This document shows positions 1 through 6,408 of a stretch of DNA of 6,570 nucleotides, piece after piece. Origin of the DNA: an uncultured Prevotella sp. (GTDB taxonomy: Bacteria; Bacteroidota; Bacteroidia; Bacteroidales; Bacteroidaceae); contig CAMUQM010000112.1 of assembly GCA_947095945.1 (NCBI GenBank), forward strand, positions 1 through 6,570, given 5' to 3'. The notes below the pieces were generated by a model that saw nothing but the letters and a program-made list of their open reading frames with translations, was not told where the DNA came from and searched no databases. Positions within the stretch are counted from its first letter, which is position 1, and each line of letters opens with the position of its first letter. The position numbers and the translations under genes were made by a program.

Positions 1-60
1 TTTCAAAGAACTCTTTCTTTTATCACTCTCAACAACTCACCAAACGGCTCGTTTTTAAAA
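1..60 (-). other. Leader of an off-window minus-strand transcript, boxA-like; probable rRNA operon leader
   Basis: This is the region read after the minus-strand promoter at 68-99. Near the window edge the minus strand reads AGAGTTCTTTGAAA (complement of 1-14). It resembles the boxA-type antitermination element found upstream of 16S rRNA in Bacteroidota (a GTTCTTTGA-type core). No ORF of note begins in this leader on the minus strand, which fits a stable-RNA operon. The RNA gene itself is outside the window, so the identity is inferred from the promoter and the boxA-like motif only. A tRNA operon or an ordinary long 5' UTR is the alternative. Confidence 0.45.
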
Positions 61-67
61 GCGAATG

Positions 68-99
68 CAAAGGTATAGACTTTTTGCGCAACCTCCAAA
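68..99 (-). promoter_or_regulatory. Bacteroidota sigma-ABfr-type promoter, reading leftwards out of the window
   Basis: On the minus strand there is TTTG (complement of 96-99), then 20 bp, then TACCTTTG (complement of 68-75). This matches the Bacteroidota -33 TTTG / -7 TAnnTTTG consensus. Upstream of it on the minus strand (about 100-130) are T and A tracts like an UP element. The surrounding TTTGGAGGTT and AAAAAGTC context is, from memory, usual for rRNA promoters of this phylum. Transcription would begin near 60-64. Confidence 0.75.
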
Positions 100-450
100 T
101 GTTTTGAAGAAAATTTTTCAAAAAACTTAAAAACACACCACAACCTTGACGTAAATCAACCAAAACAACATTAACAACACCCCTACAATCACACCAAACC
201 GACGAAATTAGAAAAAACACCATAAAGAAACAAAAATACAAAACACTCTCTTAAACGCAAAATCGAAAATAAAGGAACTTTCTTTTTAGTTTCTTAATCT
301 AATAAACTATTATAGTAGGCAAAGCTATAAACTAATGCGACCAAAGCTGGACACCCTGTTTTAGGATAACCACCAGATTACTGGTAATGCCATCAAAATA
401 AATATTATAGCCGTAAGATGTTGACTTTATCATTACTAAAGTATATGAGA
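100..450. other. Gene-free intergenic region with a strong A/C skew
   Basis: No credible gene lies between the divergent promoters at 68-99 and 451-482. Positions 121-240 are strikingly skewed on the plus strand: by hand count 67 A, 33 C, 14 T and only 6 G. Weak secondary structures are visible: AGTTTCTTA / TAATAAACT (288-296 / 300-308, one mismatch), TATAG / CTATA (311-315 / 325-329) and ACCAG / CTGGT (372-376 / 381-385). None has a U-tract that would make it a convincing terminator. Long open frames on the minus strand here are low-complexity and lack a recognisable protein. Confidence 0.6.
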
Positions 451-482
451 TTTGGCTTTTCCAAAGAAAAGCGTTACATTTG
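451..482 (+). promoter_or_regulatory. Promoter of the flippase operon
   Basis: TTTG at 451-454, 20 bp, then TACATTTG at 475-482 is a full match to the Bacteroidota -33/-7 consensus. Transcription should start at about 486-489, leaving a 5' UTR of roughly 45-50 nt before the ATG at 535. The 10-mer TACATTTGCA is shared exactly with the second promoter at 2015-2024. Confidence 0.75.
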
Positions 483-534
483 CACATTAGTATTTTTATG
501 GTAATGAAGTATCCTTGCTGATATACAAAAGCGA

Positions 535-1977
535 ATGGAAAAAGAAACACTGAAGGAGAAAACAGCCAAAGGACTCTTTTGGGGCGCATTGAACAATGGT
601 ACAATGCAACTGTTGAATATTGTAATTGGCATCTTTTTGGCACGTTTACTCACACCAGCCGACTATGGACTGGTGGGAATGTTGGCGGTGTTTACTGCGA
701 TAGCGGGCGCTTTACAGGAAAGTGGATTTACTGCAGCACTTGCCAATATGGAACGTCCAACGGATAATGATTATAACTCTGTCTTTTGGTTCAGTGCTAT
801 TATGGGCTGGATTTCATATACCATTCTATTCTTCTCTGCCCCTTTAATTGCAGGCTTTTTTCGTCACCCAGAGCTTGTAAACTTGTCGCGTTTTGTCTTT
901 GCATCATTGTTGTTCTCGTCATTGGGAACAGCTCCTGCAGCTTACCTCTTTAAGAATATGATGGTAAGAGAGACGGCTCTGCTGCGTATTACCTGCCTAT
1001 TTGTTTCGGGAGTAGTAGGAATCATCTTAGCATTAAAGGGTTATGCTTATTGGAGTCTGGCATGGCAGCAGGTGCTCTATATCAGTCTTACCAGTCTTTG
1101 GCGCTTCTTTATCATCCCTTGGCGACCCTCTTTTCGTATTGATTTTAGCCCTGTAAAGAAGATGTTTTCATTCAGTTATAAGATTCTTGTAACAACGATT
1201 GTTAACACGATTAGTCAGAATATTCTTACCTTTATCTTCGGTCGTTTGTATTCCGCACAGGCTGTGGGCAACTTTTCACAGGCGTTCAAATGGGACACGA
1301 TGGCAAGCACTTTTGTCTCAGGAACGGTGTCACAGGTGGCGCAGCCAGTACTTGTTGAGGTGAATAATGACCCAGAAAGGCAGGTAAATGTTTTCCGTAA
1401 GATGCTTCGTTTTACGGCGTTTTTAGTTTTCCCTGCTATGTTCGGATTAGCGATGATATCGCACGAATTCATTATTCTCCTTATATCAGACAAGTGGATA
1501 GAGAGCATCCCTTTGCTGCGTATTCTCTGCATCAGCGGAGCTTTTTTACCTTTTTATACGATGTATCAGAACCTTATCATTAGCCGTGGAAAGTCTGTTG
1601 TCTATATGTGGTGTACAGTAGCTTTGATAATCGCACAGATAGCTTTTGTTATTGCTTGTTATCAGCAGGGAGTTGTCTTTATGGTAAGTGCCTATACAGC
1701 TGTAACGGTTTTATGGCTCTTTGTATGGCAATTTTTCGCAGGAAAGAAAACTGGTTTGCGCCTTTTTGATGTCCTGAAGGATATTAGTCCTTACCTGTTA
1801 GCATCGGTAGCTGTCATGGTTGTTACCTATTTCGCAACTTCTTTTATTCATAACCTCCTTTTATTATTGATAATAAGAATCCTTATCGCGGCTGTGCTTT
1901 ACTTCTTTATTATGAAGTGGGCAGGCTCACAGATTCTCGTGGAGTGTCTGAATTATCTACGGAAACGGAAACGTTAG
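535..1977 (+). CDS. wzx: Wzx-type oligosaccharide flippase (MOP superfamily, WzxC/TuaB-like)
   Basis: This 480-residue inner-membrane protein is predicted to flip an undecaprenyl-linked oligosaccharide from the cytoplasmic to the periplasmic side. Sequence evidence: a short charged N-terminus (residues 1-12), then KGLFWGALNN and LARLLTPADYGLVGM (35-49). The latter is the signature seen in the WzxC/TuaB branch of polysaccharide exporters. After it come ESGFTAAL and YNSVFWF, and about 12-14 hydrophobic segments run to the end. The Lys/Arg-rich tail (YLRKRKR) is probably cytoplasmic. The length is normal for the family. The ATG at 535 is chosen because the upstream ATGs at 498 and 504 are out of frame, and the family signature begins at the usual distance from it. 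There is no clear Shine-Dalgarno, only the A-rich ATACAAAAGCGA typical of this phylum. It is first in a three-gene unit with an acetyltransferase and a GT2, which supports a role in surface polysaccharide export. The substrate cannot be read from sequence. Confidence 0.9.
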   Translation: MEKETLKEKTAKGLFWGALNNGTMQLLNIVIGIFLARLLTPADYGLVGMLAVFTAIAGALQESGFTAALANMERPTDNDYNSVFWFSAIMGWISYTILFFSAPLIAGFFRHPELVNLSRFVFASLLFSSLGTAPAAYLFKNMMVRETALLRITCLFVSGVVGIILALKGYAYWSLAWQQVLYISLTSLWRFFIIPWRPSFRIDFSPVKKMFSFSYKILVTTIVNTISQNILTFIFGRLYSAQAVGNFSQAFKWDTMASTFVSGTVSQVAQPVLVEVNNDPERQVNVFRKMLRFTAFLVFPAMFGLAMISHEFIILLISDKWIESIPLLRILCISGAFLPFYTMYQNLIISRGKSVVYMWCTVALIIAQIAFVIACYQQGVVFMVSAYTAVTVLWLFVWQFFAGKKTGLRLFDVLKDISPYLLASVAVMVVTYFATSFIHNLLLLLIIRILIAAVLYFFIMKWAGSQILVECLNYLRKRKR

Positions 1978-1991
1978 CGAGAAAGGAGTAC

Positions 1992-2022
1992 TTGCTATAT
2001 TAAGGAATAAATTGTACATTTG
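1992..2022 (+). promoter_or_regulatory. Probable internal promoter before the acetyltransferase gene
   Basis: TTG at 1992-1994, 20 bp, then TACATTTG at 2015-2022 sits in the 60-nt gap between the flippase and acetyltransferase genes. The -7 box and the following CA are identical to those of the promoter at 451-482. Transcription would start near 2026-2029, only about 10 nt before the ATG at 2038, giving a nearly leaderless mRNA. Readthrough from the first promoter is also likely, as no terminator separates the genes. Confidence 0.6.
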
Positions 2023-2037
2023 CATAAAAAAGAGAAG

Positions 2038-2601
2038 ATGAACCCATTTGTTCAAGGTGTAATACTTACAGCATCCTCGCTGAGGTTGATACCACATATC
2101 CTATTGTACAAACTGCATAGTGAGCAGATTGATGACGATTTGCTACAAGTACAGGATTGTAAGCGAGGGGTGTGTAACTTTGTGAAGGTCATGACTCGCG
2201 AGCGTACCTTCCGTAATCTTTTCTATTATAGGATAGGTGAATACATGGCAACGCCTATTAAATGGCTATGCCCGGGTGAACGGACACTGAATATTTGGTG
2301 CCCTTCTATTGGCAAAGGTGCTCACTTTGAGCATAACTATGCTACCTATCTAAATGCCGAAAGTATCGGTAAGAACTTCTATTGCCTTCAGTTAGTAACC
2401 TTAGGAACCGGACACCATGAGGGGAGAGAAGGGCGCCCAGTGATAGGCGATAATGTGAAGATTATGACAGGCGCAACGGTCTTCGGGCCTATTCGCATTG
2501 GTAACAATGTGACGATAGGGGCAGGAGCCGTAGTCTTTAAGGATGTACCTGACGGCTGTACCGTTGTCGGTAACCCTGCAAGAATAGTAAAACAGCTATA
2601 A
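2038..2601 (+). CDS. Hexapeptide-repeat O-acetyltransferase, serine acetyltransferase-like fold
   Basis: This 187-residue cytoplasmic enzyme is predicted to transfer acetyl from acetyl-CoA to a sugar or similar acceptor. The N-terminal half (1-80) contains the TRERTFRNLFYYRIGEY block common in polysaccharide-linked members. The C-terminal half (about 86-187) is a left-handed beta-helix of hexapeptide repeats: SIGKGA, SIGKNF, VIGDNVKIMTGA, RIGNNVTIGAGAVV. It closes with KDVPDGCTVVGNPARIV, the end usual for CysE-type enzymes. H99 fits the position of the catalytic His of serine acetyltransferases. The Asp and second His of that family seem replaced (near W87 and R133), and the gene lies in a glycan cluster, so I favour sugar O-acetylation over cysteine synthesis. 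Start: an in-frame TTG at 2020 is open, but it lies inside the promoter -7 box, so the ATG at 2038 preceded by AAAAAAGAGAAG is preferred. Confidence 0.8.
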   Translation: MNPFVQGVILTASSLRLIPHILLYKLHSEQIDDDLLQVQDCKRGVCNFVKVMTRERTFRNLFYYRIGEYMATPIKWLCPGERTLNIWCPSIGKGAHFEHNYATYLNAESIGKNFYCLQLVTLGTGHHEGREGRPVIGDNVKIMTGATVFGPIRIGNNVTIGAGAVVFKDVPDGCTVVGNPARIVKQL

Positions 2602-2624
2602 TTGAAGTTGATAATAACAAGATA

Positions 2625-3446
2625 ATGGAATACCCAAAGATAACAGTTGTAACACCGTCCTACAATCAAGGACAGTTCATCGAAGCAACGATACAATCAG
2701 TCATCGGACAGCAATATCCTAACTTGGAGTATATTGTTTGTGATGGTGGATCTACCGATGAAACCGTGGAAATATTGAAGAAGTACTCTGATAAGATTAC
2801 ATGGTGGTGTAGTGAGAAGGACAAGGGACAGAGCGATGCTATTAATAAAGGTATGCGTAAGGCAACAGGTGATATTGTTTGCTGGATTAACAGTGATGAT
2901 GTCTTATTGCCAGGAACATTGCATACAGTCGCTAAGTTCTATCATGATCATCCTGACACAGACTTTGCTAATGGCTATACGGTTGAGATGGATAAGGAAG
3001 GGAAGATTATCAACTTCACGCATATTGTAATGAATCACTTCTTCTTCCGCCATGGTTGTTATAACATCTCGCAGCCGGGAATGTTTTGGAGACGTGAGAT
3101 ATTCGATAAAATCGGCTATATTGAAGAGTCTTTCCATGCCAAGATGGATGTAGAGTGGCTGATAAGAGTTTATGAAGCAGGACTAAAAGTAAGACGTATT
3201 AACCGAAATCTCGGTGCAATTCGTATTTATCCCGATACTAAGACAGCGCAAGGAGGAAATATTTGGAAGCGCGATACAGAGGCGCTTCGTGAGATGTTTC
3301 ATGGTAAGTATTTACCCGAAAATGGCCGATTCTATCGCCCTTTCTTCAAATTATATAAGATAATAGATGGTTGTAAGTTCCGTAATGCCCTGAGGAAATG
3401 GCAATATTGCGGTAAGCCTGTAATGGCTTATAAAGAGAACCTTTAG
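2625..3446 (+). CDS. Family 2 glycosyltransferase (GT-A fold, WfgS/WfeV-like)
   Basis: This 273-residue cytoplasmic or membrane-associated enzyme should transfer a sugar from a nucleotide donor to the growing lipid-linked glycan. Motifs in order: ITVVTPSYNQGQFI (6-19), the opening beta strand of GT2; DGGSTDET (40-47); DKGQSDAINKG (66-76), typical of the WfgS-like subgroup; WINSDD (87-92), carrying the DxD-equivalent metal and nucleotide site; QPGMFWR (150-156); and MDVEWLIR (174-181), the acceptor-side acidic motif. The 3' part is basic and has no membrane span. The gene follows the acetyltransferase by 23 nt with no promoter-like motif between them, so the two are probably co-transcribed. 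Transcription ends at the hairpin beginning about 40 nt after the stop. Donor and acceptor cannot be assigned. Confidence 0.88.
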   Translation: MEYPKITVVTPSYNQGQFIEATIQSVIGQQYPNLEYIVCDGGSTDETVEILKKYSDKITWWCSEKDKGQSDAINKGMRKATGDIVCWINSDDVLLPGTLHTVAKFYHDHPDTDFANGYTVEMDKEGKIINFTHIVMNHFFFRHGCYNISQPGMFWRREIFDKIGYIEESFHAKMDVEWLIRVYEAGLKVRRINRNLGAIRIYPDTKTAQGGNIWKRDTEALREMFHGKYLPENGRFYRPFFKLYKIIDGCKFRNALRKWQYCGKPVMAYKENL

Positions 3447-3486
3447 CAACAACTTGCTTTTGATAGAAGCGAGTAGGGTTAAGAAT

Positions 3487-3531
3487 AAACAAAAAGGACC
3501 TCCTTAATAGATAAGGAAGTCCTTTTTGTTT
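3487..3531. terminator. Bidirectional intrinsic terminator between convergent units
   Basis: Arms 3487-3506 and 3512-3531 form a 20-bp stem with one mismatch (C3500/A3518) around a 5-nt ATAGA loop. The GGAC/GTCC and TCCTTA/TAAGGA core is flanked by five A residues on the left and five T residues on the right, so each strand yields a hairpin with a U-tract. It ends the plus operon (stop at 3446) and the minus operon (stop at 3550). This is a strong, symmetric structure. Confidence 0.92.
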
Positions 3532-3549
3532 GTTTAAGGTAGGTGCCTT

Positions 3550-4914
3550 TTAATGTGGTGCAACAAAGCCTCGTAGCATGAAAGGAATGATGAGGCTGAG
3601 GTTGTATGCCATTAAAGCAAGGGTTAAAACAGCGATAAGTAGCCTTGCACCTATCAATACACGTCTTTGTCTGATGCGCTTAAAAAGGTAGGTTATTGCT
3701 ATTGGGATAACGAATAACCAGTGCGCACCCATGATATAAACCTCGATGATACCGAAGCCAAGAATGATATGTAAGACGATGTCTGTGGCAAACCAAGCCA
3801 TACATAATTGTAGGAATTTTTCCTTTCTACCAGCGATGATTCCGCCTAAAAACAAAAGTATTATCATTCCTTCGGCTATGTAATTGAGTACACAACTATA
3901 TCTGACGATGATAGGACGTGACTTATTTACATCTTCTAATACATGTTCCTGATGGAGTTGTATACTCTCTCCGAAGAGGTTTTCTATGATAGCATCAGTT
4001 CTTGAACTTGATAAGTCGGTCCACTCAAAGAATCTATTGTTTGCCACTTGCGTTCCTGTACGACTCTTCATAAATTCATGTTGCTTTTCATACTTGGCTG
4101 CAAACTTCTGATCTTTCTTTAATTTCTTTTCCTTTACCTTTGTTTGAAGTTTAGCATCCGGCTCAACAAAGGTTGACTGTTGGTACGCATAGATAGCGAA
4201 CAATGCTCCAAGAGGGAGGATAAAACTTACAAGGAAATGCTTAATACGGAAAGTACGCTTGCCATTGACAAATAAATCTGCTAAACCAATCTTTGCGATG
4301 TTGGTAAAAGTAATACCCGTTGCAAAAAACGATAAGAGCATGGTTTGCCATGCTTTCATCCGTCCTTTCTCCCGTTTCATCGCTCTTCCAGCAAGATATA
4401 GCGTCATGGTTAGGAAGAAAAGAGAGAAGACGAAATGGTCGGGTACAAACGCTGTCAGCAGGATGGAGGCGAAAGAAAAGAAGAAAACCGTCAGTAAGAG
4501 AGCATCTTTCTTTCTTAATTCTTGTACCTCCGTAAAGATACGATAGATGAAAAGACAACTATAGGTAGCAGCAAGTACATTGAAGAAAGCCTCGATGAAT
4601 ATGGCAAAATTCGTACCTGTAAGGTCCATCAGCCAGTGGTTGAGGAGATAGAAGGGATAGAAAAATGTTGGTAGTAATGGGTGACGGTAGAGCTGATAAT
4701 ATACCTTCCATCTTGACATGGTCATATAGGAGAGGTTATCAAAGCCGGAAACTGTGTAATGATCAAAGAATAATCCCCAGAAGCCAAGGTTTCCACCTCG
4801 GGTAAATAAGCTGTAATTATAGGCAATCATGAGCCAGTTTAGCGCCACGAAAGCAAGGAATACCACCAAGCATAGCAGTCTTTCACCACGTTTTATAGCA
4901 AAAATATTCCGCAT
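3550..4914 (-). CDS. Polytopic membrane protein, DUF6080-like, possible GT-C glycosyltransferase (paralogue 2)
   Basis: This is a 454-residue inner-membrane protein with about ten hydrophobic segments. After TM1 (about 13-35) comes a loop with SGFDN (56-60, D59) and RHPL (77-80). It leads into the segment FYPFYLLNHWL (85-95). This order (acidic residue in the first large loop, then a basic-His-Pro-Leu entry to the next helix) recalls PMT/ArnT-like GT-C enzymes that use polyprenyl-phosphate sugars. Other motifs shared with its neighbour are VPDHF (157-161), ENLFGESIQLHQ (311-322), AWFATDI with H382, and GFGIIEVYIM (386-395). A Lys-rich stretch (255-283) lies between membrane blocks, likely in a soluble loop. 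The gene starts 9 nt after the stop of the upstream paralogue, with a weak GAGGAAG before the ATG, so it is co-transcribed. I recall this as DUF6080, but that name is from memory. The glycosyltransferase role is inference. Confidence 0.85.
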   Translation of the reverse strand: MRNIFAIKRGERLLCLVVFLAFVALNWLMIAYNYSLFTRGGNLGFWGLFFDHYTVSGFDNLSYMTMSRWKVYYQLYRHPLLPTFFYPFYLLNHWLMDLTGTNFAIFIEAFFNVLAATYSCLFIYRIFTEVQELRKKDALLLTVFFFSFASILLTAFVPDHFVFSLFFLTMTLYLAGRAMKREKGRMKAWQTMLLSFFATGITFTNIAKIGLADLFVNGKRTFRIKHFLVSFILPLGALFAIYAYQQSTFVEPDAKLQTKVKEKKLKKDQKFAAKYEKQHEFMKSRTGTQVANNRFFEWTDLSSSRTDAIIENLFGESIQLHQEHVLEDVNKSRPIIVRYSCVLNYIAEGMIILLFLGGIIAGRKEKFLQLCMAWFATDIVLHIILGFGIIEVYIMGAHWLFVIPIAITYLFKRIRQRRVLIGARLLIAVLTLALMAYNLSLIIPFMLRGFVAPH

Positions 4915-4923
4915 GACTTCCTC

Positions 4924-6276
4924 TTATAAGTTTAGTAGATAGTTAGCTGTTAATCCTCCGTTGTAAGCCCAGAGGAATATTGTAATCACGAATAGTAGAC
5001 CGCGTAACATTTGGCGGTACCTATGGGATAACCCTTTCATAAGATAACCATAGGCTATTGGAATGATGAATGCCCATCCTGCAGTCATAATATAAACCTC
5101 AGTTATACCGAAGCCAAGAATGAGATGCAGGGTTATATCGCAGGCAAACCATGCTAACAACATTTGGAAGAAGCGTTTCCGATAACCAAAGATGATGCCT
5201 AAGACAAATAGTACAATCATTATCGCTTCTATCACGTAGTTGGTTATCCAGTTATAGGTAACGAAGACTGGACGATCCCATGCCACATCTTTTAGTAAAT
5301 AGCGTTGGTGTAACTGGATAGATTCGCCAAAGAAGTTCTCTACTAATGTTGTTGTTCGTGGTGTTGAGGTATTGAGCCAATCAAACATTGACTCCGTTGA
5401 CATGGTCTGTCCTAAATGAGTTTTCTGCCAAGCATTGCGCTTTTTATAGAATTCTTCGACTCCCTTAGGGTCTTTCTGACGTTTTACTTTTTCTATATTA
5501 TTAATGACTGCCTTCTGAGGAACCTCTAAAAGGTAGTATTGTGATTGCTGTATTCCAATTAACAAAAGGCATGGAAGAATGACACCAATACCGATATACT
5601 TCCATGTAAAGAACTTTTTTCGATTCGTAAACAGACCTGCAAGATATATCTTTGCACCATTAGATGTAGCCATTCCCGCTGTAAAAAAAGTCAAAAAGAA
5701 TGATTGCCAAGCTGTCAATAATTCTCCTTTCTTCATCTTTTTACCACAGATATATACTGTCATCAACAGGAACATCATTGATATGATGAAATGGTCGGGT
5801 ACCATTGATGGTATTAGGATATGTCCGAAAGAGAAGAGGAGGAGGGTAAGGAGGGTTGAGTCAAACTGCCTTAATCCCATTACTTCACGGAAGATACGAT
5901 AAGCGAATACTGCTGCATAGAAAGCAGAGAAGACGATAATCGCTGCCATGAAGTACACAGCAAAGTTATGTCCGAAGACTCCCATGAGCCAGTGGTTCAG
6001 TAAATAAAGTGGATAAAGGAAGGTAAGATACAGCGGATGGCGCGAAGTCATGAAATGAATACGCATCCCTGAAATGGTTATCCATGACCAGTTATCATAG
6101 CCTGACATACGGAAATTCTTAGTGAAGATACTCCAAAAACCGCCATGTGCCCCCATTGTGTAGACGTGGTAATGGCTGGTGATGAGCAATATGTTGAATG
6201 TGAGGAATACAGCCAGCATAATAAATACCAGCCAGCGCTCCTCTTTCTTCACCTTGAATATGTTGAATATGTGCAT
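4924..6276 (-). CDS. Polytopic membrane protein, DUF6080-like, possible GT-C glycosyltransferase (paralogue 1)
   Basis: This 450-residue inner-membrane protein is paralogous to the next gene downstream. Shared blocks, numbered from the chosen start: SGYDN (58-62, D61), RHPL (79-82), then LYPLYLLNHWLMG, then VPDHF, ENFFGESIQLHQ, AWFACDI, and LGFGITEVYIM near the C-terminus. By hand, 20 of 30 residues match across the RHPL block, with the Asp-to-RHPL spacing (18) identical. A charged linker rich in Lys and Arg precedes ENFFGESIQLHQ, as in the paralogue. Start: an in-frame GTG at 6297 exists, but it lies 3 nt from the promoter -7 box, at or before the transcription start. The ATG at 6276 aligns with the N-terminus of the paralogue and is preferred. 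It is first gene of the promoter at 6300-6330. Function is unknown; sugar transfer on the periplasmic side is the leading guess. Confidence 0.85.
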   Translation of the reverse strand: MHIFNIFKVKKEERWLVFIMLAVFLTFNILLITSHYHVYTMGAHGGFWSIFTKNFRMSGYDNWSWITISGMRIHFMTSRHPLYLTFLYPLYLLNHWLMGVFGHNFAVYFMAAIIVFSAFYAAVFAYRIFREVMGLRQFDSTLLTLLLFSFGHILIPSMVPDHFIISMMFLLMTVYICGKKMKKGELLTAWQSFFLTFFTAGMATSNGAKIYLAGLFTNRKKFFTWKYIGIGVILPCLLLIGIQQSQYYLLEVPQKAVINNIEKVKRQKDPKGVEEFYKKRNAWQKTHLGQTMSTESMFDWLNTSTPRTTTLVENFFGESIQLHQRYLLKDVAWDRPVFVTYNWITNYVIEAIMIVLFVLGIIFGYRKRFFQMLLAWFACDITLHLILGFGITEVYIMTAGWAFIIPIAYGYLMKGLSHRYRQMLRGLLFVITIFLWAYNGGLTANYLLNL

Positions 6277-6299
6277 TGAATAGCTTTGATTAATCACTG

Positions 6300-6330
6300 C
6301 AAAGGTACAAATTAAAGCAGATTAAACAAA
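6300..6330 (-). promoter_or_regulatory. Promoter of the two DUF6080-like genes
   Basis: On the minus strand there is TTTG (complement of 6327-6330), then 19 bp, then TACCTTTG (complement of 6300-6307). The -7 box plus the following CA is identical to that of the minus-strand promoter at 68-75. Transcription would start near 6292-6296, leaving about 16-20 nt before the ATG at 6276. The 22-bp palindrome array begins about 60 bp upstream of the -33 element. Confidence 0.75.
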
Positions 6331-6383
6331 GGAAATAAGGATAAGAACACGTTTTGTATGTAGCACTCAGTCTGCAATTGTCG

Positions 6384-6408
6384 AATTCTTTTCACGAAAA
6401 AAAGAATT
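6384..6408. other. Small perfect hairpin at the start of the palindrome array
   Basis: AATTCTTTT (6384-6392) pairs perfectly with AAAAGAATT (6400-6408) around a 7-nt loop that contains most of the first array palindrome. It could fold in RNA or extrude in DNA, or it may simply reflect the array's repeated A/T pattern. No U-tract follows on either side that would make it a clear terminator. Confidence 0.4.

Noticed and set aside
29..241. Minus-strand open frame of 70 codons
   Set aside because: It lies across the leftward promoter and the skewed block. The protein is low-complexity, with no family resemblance and no start signal.
286..335. Nested AT-rich inverted repeats (TTAGTTT / AAACTAA and inner pairs) as a terminator or riboswitch
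   Set aside because: The pairings are short and mutually exclusive, there is no U-tract, and no gene ends nearby. Chance is likely in AT-rich DNA.
332..643. Minus-strand open frame of 103 codons upstream of and overlapping the flippase start
   Set aside because: It runs antisense over the plus-strand promoter and the flippase N-terminus, and has no recognisable motif.
1215..1532. Antisense open frame inside the flippase gene
   Set aside because: Shadow of a well-supported gene. The same holds for the antisense or alternative frames at 2388-2696, 2812-3137, 4241-4558 and 5579-5902.
2020..2037. TTG start adding six residues to the acetyltransferase
   Set aside because: The TTG is part of the TACATTTG promoter box, and the ATG at 2038 is a better start with an A/G-rich approach.
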